Source of the DNA: a virus
Strand: one strand, 5' to 3'
IMG/VR virus record: IMGVR_UViG_3300047172_000008
Coordinates: 1 to 45,786 of that record
DNA length: 45,786 nucleotides
This document shows positions 14,792-20,879 of this stretch, one piece after another. Each line of letters opens with the position of its first letter. Position 1 is the first letter of the stretch. The notes below the pieces were generated by a model that had not been told where the DNA came from, did no database searches, and saw only the letters and a list, made by a program, of their open reading frames with translations. A program made the translations under genes and the position numbers.

Positions 14792-16486
14792 ATGCCTTGG
14801 TTTGACGCGACAAAATGGACGCCTTGGGTTTTCAAAGGGCCGGAACAGAACTACGCGACGCCTGACGCGGTTGCGGCAGTATTCCGCCCCGATGGCCCGG
14901 TACCAGCCGCAAACCCGCTTCCAGGGGCTTCCCTGAAGCGCCCTGACCCGCCTAAGCTGGGTCACGCGGTCATTTTTCCATCGGCCGTGCCTGCTACGCC
15001 TGTAGAGCGACCGCAATGGATTGACGAAGACGGCTCCCCTTTAGATTTGCCGCCGCCCAAGCCGCCTATTAAGATTCCTGGCCTTGTAGGCGAACTAGTA
15101 GATTTTTGCTGGCATGGTTCACCTTATCAAATCGCAGAAGTCGCTATAGCGTCAGCTTTATCGTCTATGTCTTTGCTGTGCTCCCGCACCTATCGACATG
15201 GTACGTTAGGCTTATCGCTTTATATTTTGCTACTTGCAAAAACGTCTGTTGGTAAAAGCTTTTGTTTTAAAGCAAACGATGCTTGGGCAAATGAACTTGC
15301 TAAACAATTTTTAGACGTAAAGCCGCCGCATAGTGAAGAAGCTAAAAAACGTCTAGCTTATGCACGCAACATGATTATAGGTGAAATAGGCAGCGCGCAA
15401 GGCTTGGCGCAACACATGCCGCAATCGCCATCTACTCTGTTTCACGGTGATGAATACGTGCACCAAATCAAAGAAATGTCGCGGCCTAACCCGCCTTCGC
15501 ACGTCGCACAAATGCAAGCTGAATTGCTTAGGCTTATGGAAATGTCAGGTCCAGGCAGAGTTTATCGCGGTCGTAAATATTCAAAGCGTGGCAAAACTGA
15601 AGAAGAAGTAGACGTGATTATGGCGTCGCTATCAATACTTGCGACAGGAACGCCAGAAAAGTTTTACGATGAAATGCAACCATCATTGCTTGAAAACGGG
15701 TTTTTGCCTCGTTTTACATTGCTTGAATATAGCGGAAATTTGACACGTAAAAATCCAGAAGTCATAGACAAGCCTTCAGAACAGCTAATGAAAAAAATAA
15801 CAATGTTGTTTAATATGGGTTTTGAGCGTGGCAGGCATTTGACAGGAGATTTGTCAGAAGTTATTGACGTTCAACCAATCGACAAAAAAGCGTCTGATCG
15901 TTTAGACTGGTTTGAAAACGTTTGTCAACGCAATGTCGTAAAAGCTAATCGCGATGACCTTCAGACGGCCGGGCTTTGGTCGCGCGCTAAAGAGCAAGTC
16001 AAAAAAATTAGCTGTTTGATTGCCATTGGCGTTAATCCATATCAACCGCAAATAACGGAAGAATATGTCAATTCAGCTATAGCAATTATAATGCCTAATT
16101 TAGAAAAACTTGTCTCTCGCATTGTAAAAGACGAAGTTGGCACAGGTGATCCGCGAAGACGTAATGACGTGATGAAATACATGGCGAAGCTGTATGTCGG
16201 CGGCTATGCAAAATACGGCAAAGGAAAAAGTCCGATAAGGCAAGAGTTAATTGACGTAGGGATTATTCAGGTTGCCATTGTTAAAAACTACTGTTCGCAC
16301 TTGGCGTCTTTTCGCAACTGCCCACAAGGGTTTGAGCGAGCGTTTAAAGACATATTCGATAGCTTGGTCAGGTATGGCGATGTTAAATTAGTTGATGCAG
16401 GCGGTCCGCTATGTGTCACGCTAGACCTTAATGCTTTTGCTCAAATATTTCATGATATAGCTGGCAGCGCCGATGAGACAAAATAA
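14792..16486 (+). CDS. DUF3987-type replicative helicase/ATPase
   Basis: This 564-residue protein is a P-loop ATPase with Walker A AKTSVGKS (149-156) after the strand LSLYILLL, a long helical block, and FHGDEYVHQI as a probable acidic motif. The segment MASLSILATGTPEKFYDEM followed by ENGFLPRFTLLEY is typical of DUF3987 proteins, which pair with AEP primases as replicative helicases in phages and plasmids. The first 90 residues are a proline-rich tether. It is coupled to the PrimPol gene (9-base gap) and ends at a strong terminator. Confidence 0.8.
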   Translation: MPWFDATKWTPWVFKGPEQNYATPDAVAAVFRPDGPVPAANPLPGASLKRPDPPKLGHAVIFPSAVPATPVERPQWIDEDGSPLDLPPPKPPIKIPGLVGELVDFCWHGSPYQIAEVAIASALSSMSLLCSRTYRHGTLGLSLYILLLAKTSVGKSFCFKANDAWANELAKQFLDVKPPHSEEAKKRLAYARNMIIGEIGSAQGLAQHMPQSPSTLFHGDEYVHQIKEMSRPNPPSHVAQMQAELLRLMEMSGPGRVYRGRKYSKRGKTEEEVDVIMASLSILATGTPEKFYDEMQPSLLENGFLPRFTLLEYSGNLTRKNPEVIDKPSEQLMKKITMLFNMGFERGRHLTGDLSEVIDVQPIDKKASDRLDWFENVCQRNVVKANRDDLQTAGLWSRAKEQVKKISCLIAIGVNPYQPQITEEYVNSAIAIIMPNLEKLVSRIVKDEVGTGDPRRRNDVMKYMAKLYVGGYAKYGKGKSPIRQELIDVGIIQVAIVKNYCSHLASFRNCPQGFERAFKDIFDSLVRYGDVKLVDAGGPLCVTLDLNAFAQIFHDIAGSADETK

Positions 16487-16514
16487 ACTCCGCTAAATGC
16501 GGAGTTTTCTTTTT
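16485..16514 (+). terminator. Rho-independent terminator after the helicase gene
   Basis: A 9-base-pair perfect stem (16485-16493 with 16499-16507) has a 5-base loop and is followed by TCTTTTT. It overlaps the stop codon of the helicase gene and also the stop of the minus-strand gene at 16493. Confidence 0.85.
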
Positions 16515-16747
16515 AAAGCGGCTATGCGCTCTTGTTGGGTCAATCCTGACCATAGGATTTGTTTGCCTAGAACTAGACGGTCAGTGTTTTCGAGTTCTGA
16601 CTTCAGGCAATACCACTCGCGGGTTGTAGCACTTTTCAGGTTAACGTCAAAGAATTTGACTTCGCCATTGCTGTATAAGCAAGCGTAAACGCTTCTCACG
16701 TCTTCAGCTTTGTATTTGACCGACTGCCAGATAATTGTGATCTGCAT
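16493..16747 (-). CDS. Small hypothetical protein, 84 residues
   Basis: The product has a folded-looking composition: beta-type N-terminus (ITIIWQSVKYKAED, then YACLYSNGEVKFFDV) and a helical C-terminus with GLTQQERIAALKRKL. I do not recognise it. It lies downstream of the small gene at 16792 on the same strand and probably shares its promoter by read-through of the hairpin at 16779-16798. The Shine-Dalgarno is weak. Its stop falls inside the terminator of the convergent helicase operon, a compact arrangement typical of real phage genes. The opposite-strand frame is poorer. Confidence 0.55.
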   Translation of the reverse strand: MQITIIWQSVKYKAEDVRSVYACLYSNGEVKFFDVNLKSATTREWYCLKSELENTDRLVLGKQILWSGLTQQERIAALKRKLRI

Positions 16748-16771
16748 TTGCGTCTTTTCTTTGTCAATGTC

Positions 16772-16807
16772 AAAAAGTAGCCTAGCTTTCGCTAGGCTTT
16801 GCTTTTT
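16772..16807. terminator. Bidirectional terminator hairpin
   Basis: An 8-base-pair perfect stem AGCCTAGC/GCTAGGCT with TTTC loop (16779-16798) is followed on the minus strand by TTTTT (complement of 16772-16776) and on the plus strand by TTTGCTTTTT. It contains the TAG stop of the minus-strand gene at 16792. The same stem recurs at 18001-18022. Confidence 0.75.
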
Positions 16808-16971
16808 ATAATGTCTTCGTGAATTTGTCTAGTTTGATTTATTTCGTCAACCTTATTTTCAAATTGTTCTTTGTGCCATACTGTTGGAAAGCTTATGTGG
16901 CCTTCGTCGCCGTGGTAAGTAACAGTTCCGCTCATTTTCTTAGCTAGTTCGACGTATTCTTTCGTTTTCAT
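16792..16971 (-). CDS. Small hypothetical protein, 59 residues
   Basis: The ATG at 16971 is preceded by AAAGGA at good spacing and by a promoter at 17002-17030, so I use it rather than the longer frame. The product is charged and helical (KTKEYVELAKKM, then HKEQFENKVDEINQTRQ) with a short strand pair around GTVTYHGDEGHISF. No family is recognised. As the first gene leftward of the repeat palindrome it is placed like an early gene or an origin-linked regulator. Confidence 0.68.
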   Translation of the reverse strand: MKTKEYVELAKKMSGTVTYHGDEGHISFPTVWHKEQFENKVDEINQTRQIHEDIIKSKA

Positions 16972-17001
16972 CGTGCTTTTTCCTTTGTTTAGTGTGCAAC
17001 A

Positions 17002-17030
17002 CTTATAACCGTAAATGATGCTTTGTGCAA
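17002..17030 (-). promoter_or_regulatory. Sigma70-type promoter, leftward
   Basis: On the minus strand TTGCAC (17025-17030) and TATAAG (17002-17007) are separated by exactly 17 bases. Transcription would begin near 16995, just before the Shine-Dalgarno and ATG of the gene at 16971. Confidence 0.55.
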
Positions 17031-17041
17031 ACATTATTATA

Positions 17042-17346
17042 ACATGGATAATTTATGTAATCTATGTATTTTAGTATGAATTAGTATGAATTAGTATGGG
17101 CTTAGGACCGAATAGTATAACGATTTCAACGTTTTAGTAGATTAGTATGGATTTGGGGGGTCAGTGCCAGTCAATCTATTATAATTAGTTTAAATTTAGT
17201 GACTAAATGTTCATTAACTTTATGTAATGTAGCTTTATTTTTGATTGCCATACTAATCTACCAGACGGGCGGAAACCCTCATATTATTACATACTAATAT
17301 ATACTAATTATATACTAATCATACTAAATACATTAATTATCCATGT
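17042..17346. repeat. Large imperfect palindrome of phased TTAGTAT repeats; origin candidate
   Basis: The block 17035-17460 has no credible gene. TTAGTAT occurs on the left arm at 17071, 17081, 17091 and 17142 (variant ATAGTAT at 17112), and its complement ATACTAA on the right arm at 17250, 17291, 17301, 17312 and 17321. Several copies are 10 bases apart, one helical turn. The outer ends match as ACATGGATAATT (17042-17053) and its complement (17335-17346), and the inner ends as a 14-base inverted repeat (17137-17150 with 17248-17261). The centre is AT-rich and non-coding. Divergent promoters flank it. A replication origin, a partition site or a master operator would all fit. Confidence 0.7.
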
Positions 17347-17375
17347 CTGTGTAATATCTTTGAGTATCGATATGT

Positions 17376-17408
17376 TTGACGGTTTGTGCAGACGTTTACG
17401 AATATAAT
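17376..17408 (+). promoter_or_regulatory. Possible rightward promoter with long spacer
   Basis: TTGACG (17376-17381) is followed by a perfect TATAAT (17403-17408), but the spacer is 21 bases, longer than the usual 16-18. It lies just right of the repeat palindrome. It may need an activator or be inactive. Confidence 0.3.
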
Positions 17409-17462
17409 CCTATTTTGTCAAAGCTTCGTGACGGTCGCAGTATTGTGGGCAAAAGATAATGC

Positions 17463-17490
17463 TTGCGTTCCTCGCTAAATGTGCTATACT
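17463..17490 (+). promoter_or_regulatory. Sigma70-type promoter with extended -10, rightward
   Basis: TTGCGT (17463-17468) and TATACT (17485-17490) are 16 bases apart, and TG at 17482-17483 gives an extended -10. It lies 32 bases before the ATG at 17522 and heads the run of small rightward genes. It falls inside the possible longer reading frame from 17459, which argues for the shorter start. Confidence 0.5.
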
Positions 17491-17521
17491 GTTTTTGTTA
17501 CTGTTCTTTGGAGTTGCAAAT

Positions 17522-17710
17522 ATGCGAGTAATAGAAGACAAGCAATACGGCTTGGTTTGCGTGCATGATTGGAGACCTGAAGCGGTCGAAATTGTTGCAA
17601 AGATTGAAAGTGACGAAACTGACGGATGGAAGTATGTTATTGAACCATTTTGCGGCGGCTATGCAATTTGCGTTTATGACGCCGAAGGCTTTGCGCTGGG
17701 TTTAATTTAA
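17522..17710 (+). CDS. Small hypothetical protein, 62 residues
   Basis: The ATG at 17522 has TTTGGAG 8 bases upstream. A longer in-frame ATG at 17459 would add a hydrophobic 21-residue leader but has no ribosome-binding site and overlaps the promoter at 17463-17490. The product (MRVIEDKQYGLVCVHDW, then KYVIEPFCGGYAICVYD) looks like a small beta-rich protein with three cysteines. The family is unknown. It is the first gene of the rightward small-gene cluster and overlaps the next by TAATG. Confidence 0.62.
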   Translation: MRVIEDKQYGLVCVHDWRPEAVEIVAKIESDETDGWKYVIEPFCGGYAICVYDAEGFALGLI

Positions 17711-17895
17711 TGGTTAAGGTTACGGTTAGGTTTGAAAGCCTGACCGGAAAGCCTACCATCTACAGCGTGTTGAAAGCTAAGCTTAGGCGTGAGCCGACAA
17801 ACCAAGAGTTAAAGGCTGACGTTAGACGGATACTTGACGAATGTATGGTTTGCCGGGCTGAAGCTGGCAAACTTAGCTGGCAGCGTAAACGATAA
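17710..17895 (+). CDS. Small hypothetical protein, 61 residues
   Basis: The ATG shares a TAATG overlap with the previous stop. The product is basic: an N-terminal strand MVKVTVRFES, then a helical part with LKAKLRREPTNQELKADVRRIL and two cysteines (CMVC). Family is not recognised; the basic, helical C-terminus could contact nucleic acid, but this is only a guess. Confidence 0.62.
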   Translation: MVKVTVRFESLTGKPTIYSVLKAKLRREPTNQELKADVRRILDECMVCRAEAGKLSWQRKR

Positions 17896-17915
17896 CATTT
17901 TGAAAGGGTAGCCAT

Positions 17916-17996
17916 ATGAATACGAAAGCACAATTTCACCTTGCAGGAGCATTGCGTAAGCGTTTGCGAAAAGCTGGTTTTACTTCAGTTTTTTGA
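17916..17996 (+). CDS. Very short ORF, 26 residues, ending at a terminator
   Basis: An ATG with GAAAGGG 6 bases upstream opens 26 codons (MNTKAQFHLAGALRKRLRK and so on) that stop 4 bases before the terminator stem at 18001. The product is basic and helical. It may be a real micropeptide or a leader peptide whose translation affects the terminator. The ribosome-binding site is better than for several of the longer neighbours. Confidence 0.45.
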   Translation: MNTKAQFHLAGALRKRLRKAGFTSVF

Positions 17997-18000
17997 ATTT

Positions 18001-18029
18001 AAGCCTAGCGAAAGCTAGGCTTTTTTTTT
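18001..18029 (+). terminator. Strong Rho-independent terminator
   Basis: A 9-base-pair stem AAGCCTAGC/GCTAGGCTT with GAAA tetraloop (18001-18022) runs into nine T residues. The stem core is the same as at 16779-16798. It separates the first three small genes from the rest of the cluster, which has its own promoter at 18032. Confidence 0.9.
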
Positions 18030-18031
18030 GC

Positions 18032-18060
18032 TTGATTTAGGGAGGAATGGCGAATATAAC
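18032..18060 (+). promoter_or_regulatory. Sigma70-type promoter after the terminator
   Basis: TTGATT (18032-18037) and TATAAC (18055-18060) are 17 bases apart, directly after the terminator at 18001-18029. It would drive the overlapping genes from 18067 onward. Confidence 0.45.
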
Positions 18061-18066
18061 GTGCAT

Positions 18067-18171
18067 ATGAAACACATTTACTTGCTACCGAAACCGAACA
18101 CGCTGATTAAGCTAGCAGTCATAACGGCTGTTTTGGCTTATGCGTTTGCACATACGAATGGATTTATGTAA
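18067..18171 (+). CDS. Small membrane peptide, 34 residues
   Basis: The frame MKHIYLLPKPNTLIKLAV and on contains one hydrophobic stretch (LAVITAVLAYAFA) that could span the membrane, with a short basic N-terminus. It ends in a TAATG overlap with the next gene, which supports translation. There is an in-frame GTG at 18061. Role unknown. Confidence 0.5.
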   Translation: MKHIYLLPKPNTLIKLAVITAVLAYAFAHTNGFM

Positions 18172-18404
18172 TGGCAAAGCTTCCTAAAAATATGATGCTT
18201 AGGCTTAAAAATGCCAGAGCGGCGGCTAACTGCGAAAAAAGCCAATTTGGAATGCCTGCTGATTTTGTCATTTATAAAGGTCAGAAAATTTCAGTAGATG
18301 AGTTTGTGAAAGAACAAATAAGAGTGCATCACAATTCATGGGTTTTGCATCCTATTGACGAAGTTATAGCTTGGGCTGAAAACCGCGATTGGTTGTTTTT
18401 ATGA
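18171..18404 (+). CDS. Small hypothetical protein, 77 residues
   Basis: The product begins MAKLPKNMMLRLKNARAAANC and continues with FVIYKGQKISVDEFVKEQIR and a C-terminal helix DEVIAWAENRDW. It looks soluble and globular. No family is recognised. It is translationally coupled on both sides (TAATG before, ATGA after). Confidence 0.62.
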   Translation: MAKLPKNMMLRLKNARAAANCEKSQFGMPADFVIYKGQKISVDEFVKEQIRVHHNSWVLHPIDEVIAWAENRDWLFL

Positions 18405-18601
18405 GCACTCCAACGCAAAAGCTTATCAGCCGGTCAGATGATGTCATAGACGGCGTTAAATTCACGGTCACGATTAGACTGCGTAAGAAAGGCAAATGGA
18501 ATTGCTTTGAGACGCGATATTACGTTAACAGCCGTCAAGTCAAAATTGGTATTTTTGAAGGCGAGCGTAAGGCGGCATTGCAACGCGAAGTCACAAAATG
18601 A
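18401..18601 (+). CDS. Small hypothetical protein, 66 residues
   Basis: The ATG lies in an ATGA overlap with the previous stop; a longer in-frame start at 18389 has no signal. The product is beta-rich and basic (DGVKFTVTIRLRKKGKW, then ETRYYVNSRQVKIGIFEG). The pattern of paired strands with a final charged helix resembles small single-domain phage early proteins, without an assignable function. Confidence 0.62.
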   Translation: MSTPTQKLISRSDDVIDGVKFTVTIRLRKKGKWNCFETRYYVNSRQVKIGIFEGERKAALQREVTK

Positions 18602-18684
18602 CTTGGTATCACTGGATAGCTTTGACCGTGTTCACATTCGTGTGGGCATCGGTCAGCTTGCATAATCGAAAGCAAAAGAAATGA
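18598..18684 (+). CDS. Small membrane peptide, 28 residues
   Basis: The frame runs from an ATGA overlap with the previous stop to an ATGA overlap with the next start. It encodes MTWYHWIALTVFTFVWASV followed by a basic tail ending KQKK, the look of a single-span membrane peptide with a cytoplasmic basic end. Its perfect fit between two overlapping genes is the main evidence. Confidence 0.55.
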   Translation: MTWYHWIALTVFTFVWASVSLHNRKQKK

Positions 18685-19031
18685 GTAAGCACGCAAAGCC
18701 GGGCTTTCGTTATAGCAAATGGACGTTAACCGATGCAAACAAACAGTATTTTGTAGCGCAAGCATCGTTAGACACTTTTGTTGAACGTCTTTTGGCAAAG
18801 TTAGACAGTTTTATAGCTGAAGGCGGTTTAATCGACGAAGGCGTTAAAAACGTGTTTGACGCTTTTAAATGGTTTTTGACGGTCAATTCTGTTTGTATTG
18901 TTTGCGGCGCTCATCATCATTTTAATTATTGCTTGCTTGCTGACATATTGACTTATCGTTGCGAGCATGATTACCGTATGGACGGCGTGACCGTTCATTT
19001 TGATGGTAGCGTCAGCACAGGGGAAGCGTGA
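18681..19031 (+). CDS. Hypothetical protein with Cys/His cluster, 116 residues
   Basis: The N-terminal half is helical (LDTFVERLLAKLDSFIAEGG). The C-terminal half carries CIVCGAHHHFNYC and then YRCEHDY, a Cys/His pattern that could bind zinc. Family not recognised. It overlaps its neighbours on both sides and belongs to the small-gene cluster. Confidence 0.62.
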   Translation: MSKHAKPGFRYSKWTLTDANKQYFVAQASLDTFVERLLAKLDSFIAEGGLIDEGVKNVFDAFKWFLTVNSVCIVCGAHHHFNYCLLADILTYRCEHDYRMDGVTVHFDGSVSTGEA

Positions 19032-19033
19032 AT

Positions 19034-19219
19034 ATGGAAGCTTGGCTTATTGCGTCTATTTTTGTTTGGCCGCTGGCGGTTTTTCCTATCGGCTTGGCGT
19101 TGCGTCGCTCGGCACGAATCGAACTAAAACCCATTCAGGACGATAGCGAGCCCGACCCGCGTGACCAATGGTTGCGCGACAATGCAAAGCGTTATAACGA
19201 TTTTGACCGCGAAGTTTAA
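19034..19219 (+). CDS. Small membrane protein, 61 residues
   Basis: The ATG at 19034 has AGGGGA about 9 bases upstream; the in-frame GTG at 19028 would be too close. The product has an N-terminal membrane span (EAWLIASIFVWPLAVFPIGL), a basic turn RRSAR and an acidic soluble tail (DDSEPDPRDQWLRDN). It is probably an inner-membrane protein of unknown role. Confidence 0.6.
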   Translation: MEAWLIASIFVWPLAVFPIGLALRRSARIELKPIQDDSEPDPRDQWLRDNAKRYNDFDREV

Positions 19220-19222
19220 GCC

Positions 19223-19306
19223 ATGCGTATCAGCGAATGGTTTATCTTAGCTGGCGTTTCGGCCGTGCTGTTCTTGGTTGTATGGTCATCGCTAATATGG
19301 CCTTAA
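19223..19306 (+). CDS. Small membrane peptide, 27 residues
   Basis: The frame MRISEWFILAGVSAVLFLVV and on is almost entirely one hydrophobic span. It begins 3 bases after the previous stop and overlaps the start of the next gene by 10 bases. It is one of three tiny single-span peptides in this cluster (with 18067 and 18598). Confidence 0.5.
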   Translation: MRISEWFILAGVSAVLFLVVWSSLIWP

Positions 19307-19512
19307 AACATTCAACTTATATCGCGTGTCAGCTTTGCGACGTGACGCATATGTATCAAGGCTTTCGCTGCACAGATTGCGGTGGACGCGGCTACGTCAA
19401 AGAAGGTAGCGAAGCGCATGCTCGGCAACGTGCCGTAGCCGTTGCTAGGTCTAATCAGAAAAGACAGGCGACATACAAACGAAAGGTGCGAGCAAATGCT
19501 AAAGGAATGTAA
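19297..19512 (+). CDS. DnaJ-type zinc-finger small protein A
   Basis: From the ATG at 19297 the 71-residue product reads CQLCDVTHMYQGFRCTDC, then GGRGYVKEGSEAHARQ, a CxxC...CxxCxGxG arrangement like one repeat pair of the DnaJ cysteine-rich domain. The C-terminus is strongly basic (RSNQKRQATYKRKVRAN). It is related to the gene at 19666, with the same C-x-D-C-x-G-x-G-(Y/W)-(V/I)-K-x-G-S order. Longer in-frame starts exist at 19237 and 19282 but overlap the previous frame. Such small zinc proteins often accompany phage early genes; function unknown. Confidence 0.65.
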   Translation: MALKHSTYIACQLCDVTHMYQGFRCTDCGGRGYVKEGSEAHARQRAVAVARSNQKRQATYKRKVRANAKGM

Positions 19513-19669
19513 GAATTGCAAGTTTTATGACGGTGAACAATGCCGACGCTATCCGGCCGTCATAATCGTGGTTGACAGCACGCCGATAGACACTTGGCCT
19601 AATGTTGACGCTAAAGACTGGTGCGGCGAGTTTAGCGAGCGTGAGCGGTCGCTAGGCAACGAAGCATGA
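19496..19669 (+). CDS. Four-cysteine small protein, 57 residues
   Basis: The ATG at 19496 has GAAAGG 9 bases upstream, better than the longer frame from 19442. The product MLKECKNCKFYDGEQCRRYP then has a final DWCGEF, giving C-x2-C-x7-C and a distant C. This is a recurring small protein type in phages and bacteria, probably metal-binding. It overlaps both zinc-finger genes that flank it. Confidence 0.68.
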   Translation: MLKECKNCKFYDGEQCRRYPAVIIVVDSTPIDTWPNVDAKDWCGEFSERERSLGNEA

Positions 19670-19851
19670 GTAAAGCCAAAAAATTAGCTTCAATTCCAAT
19701 ATCTAAGGAAACTACTTGCAAGCTGTGCAAAGGCTTAGGTATTTTTGAAGAATGCGAATGTGAAGATTGTGATGGTAAAGGCTGGATTAAAGTTGGTAGC
19801 GATATCCACGCACAGCAGCTAAAACTATCCAGAAACAAGAGACGAAAATGA
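19666..19851 (+). CDS. DnaJ-type zinc-finger small protein B
   Basis: This 61-residue product has CKLCKGLGIFEECECEDC followed by DGKGWIKVGSDIHAQQ, a clear CxxCxGxG...CxxCxGxG pair as in the DnaJ cysteine-rich domain, and a basic C-terminus (LSRNKRRK). It has no J-domain, so it is not a co-chaperone by itself. It is a paralogue of 19297-19512. Overlaps on both sides are ATGA-type. Confidence 0.72.
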   Translation: MSKAKKLASIPISKETTCKLCKGLGIFEECECEDCDGKGWIKVGSDIHAQQLKLSRNKRRK

Positions 19852-20333
19852 TTCGGCCGGATGACTACGCTAAGTCGAATACAGAACATGCTCATCAAGT
19901 CGCGCTGTTCATGTGGGCATCGCACGCTAAGACGCTAGAACCGCGCCTAGAGTGGATGCACGCTATACCTAATGGCGGGTTGCGCGACAAGCGCACGGCC
20001 GGGCGGTTAAAGGCTGAAGGCGTCAAGCAAGGCGTAAGCGACGTGTTTTTGCCTGTGCCTATGATGGACCAAAACGCTATGCGTTTAGACTATTGCGGGC
20101 TGTATATCGAACTGAAACGAATTAAGTCTTTCGCGCATGAAACCGGCATTGCTAGAGCAAAAGGCATATTAAGTGAAAAACAAGAAAAGTTTAAAGCTTA
20201 TGCTAATTCTGTAGGGTATCGCGCTGTCGAATGTTACGGCTGGAAAAGTGCAATTAGCGAGATTTGCTTGTATCTTTATTGCGACTGGAAAGTGCTTAAT
20301 CAATATGTAGAGGAAAAGTTAAATGGCAAATAG
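19848..20333 (+). CDS. VRR-NUC domain nuclease
   Basis: This 161-residue protein has the VRR-NUC signature: an N-terminal HAHQVALFMWA helix, MHAIPNGGLRDKRTAGRLKA (37-56), GVKQGVSDVFLP (58-69, catalytic D65), LYIELKR (85-91, E88 and K90), then LSEKQEKFKAYANSVGY. Phage VRR-NUC proteins are structure-specific nucleases, thought to act on branched DNA such as Holliday junctions. It would fit resolution of recombination intermediates before packaging. Confidence 0.85.
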   Translation: MIRPDDYAKSNTEHAHQVALFMWASHAKTLEPRLEWMHAIPNGGLRDKRTAGRLKAEGVKQGVSDVFLPVPMMDQNAMRLDYCGLYIELKRIKSFAHETGIARAKGILSEKQEKFKAYANSVGYRAVECYGWKSAISEICLYLYCDWKVLNQYVEEKLNGK

Positions 20334-20649
20334 TTTTACGTCTGACGAACTGAAGGCTTTGTCTGACGCTAGCAAGCCGCCAGAAACTTATGAAAAAATA
20401 CCAGACGAACACCGGTCAAAATATATTGTTTTAGCTATTGACCAAATTGGCAGCGTTCTTGTGACAATGACAACGTTGTTTTTTCAAATGGATCGTAAGC
20501 CGGAAGGCTTTATAGCAGATAGCGCTAAGATTGAAGGCTGTGTGGCCGGGCTGACGCGGGCCATATGGTACATGCGGGGTTATCGCGATACGGGTCACAT
20601 TATAGCAAATACTTCAAATAAAAAGGTTGACGCTATAACGCAAAGCTGA
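20323..20649 (+). CDS. Hypothetical protein, 108 residues
   Basis: I do not recognise this protein. It opens with MANSFTSDELKALSDASKPP, followed by a central helix pair (KYIVLAIDQIGSVLVTMTT, then SAKIEGCVAGLTRAIWYM). It looks soluble and all-alpha. It overlaps the end of the VRR-NUC gene by 11 bases and so is co-translated with it. Confidence 0.62.
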   Translation: MANSFTSDELKALSDASKPPETYEKIPDEHRSKYIVLAIDQIGSVLVTMTTLFFQMDRKPEGFIADSAKIEGCVAGLTRAIWYMRGYRDTGHIIANTSNKKVDAITQS

Positions 20650-20684
20650 TACGGTTTAGCTGTTCACAACTACAGGGTAAGCGA

Positions 20685-20867
20685 ATGGTTTTAAACTTGA
20701 TTGACCAGACGAAGCCGGAAGTTAACCATCAGGCTTTGTTGTATCGTGCCTATCTTTCGGTCATGCGTTGCCTTGGCGACGCTAGGCCGCATGAACGTTT
20801 GCCAATGCTTCGTGCATTGCAAACACAAGTTGAAATCGCAATCGACCGTGAAAACGGCATAACATAG
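20685..20867 (+). CDS. Small helical hypothetical protein, 60 residues
   Basis: The product is a predicted helix bundle (HQALLYRAYLSVMRCLGD, then RLPMLRALQTQVEIAIDRE). AGGGTAAG lies just before the ATG. No family is recognised. It is the last gene before the pilin gene, whose ribosome-binding site overlaps its stop codon. Confidence 0.6.
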   Translation: MVLNLIDQTKPEVNHQALLYRAYLSVMRCLGDARPHERLPMLRALQTQVEIAIDRENGIT

Positions 20868-20879
20868 GAGCATAGTAAA

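Noticed and set aside
17071-17327. The TTAGTAT repeats as a CRISPR array
   Set aside because: The units are only 7 bases, lie in both orientations and have no unique spacers of 25-40 bases; no cas genes are present.
17459-17521. Hydrophobic leader extending the gene at 17522 to an ATG at 17459
   Set aside because: It would look like a signal peptide, but there is no ribosome-binding site before 17459 and the segment contains a good promoter, while TTTGGAG sits correctly before 17522.
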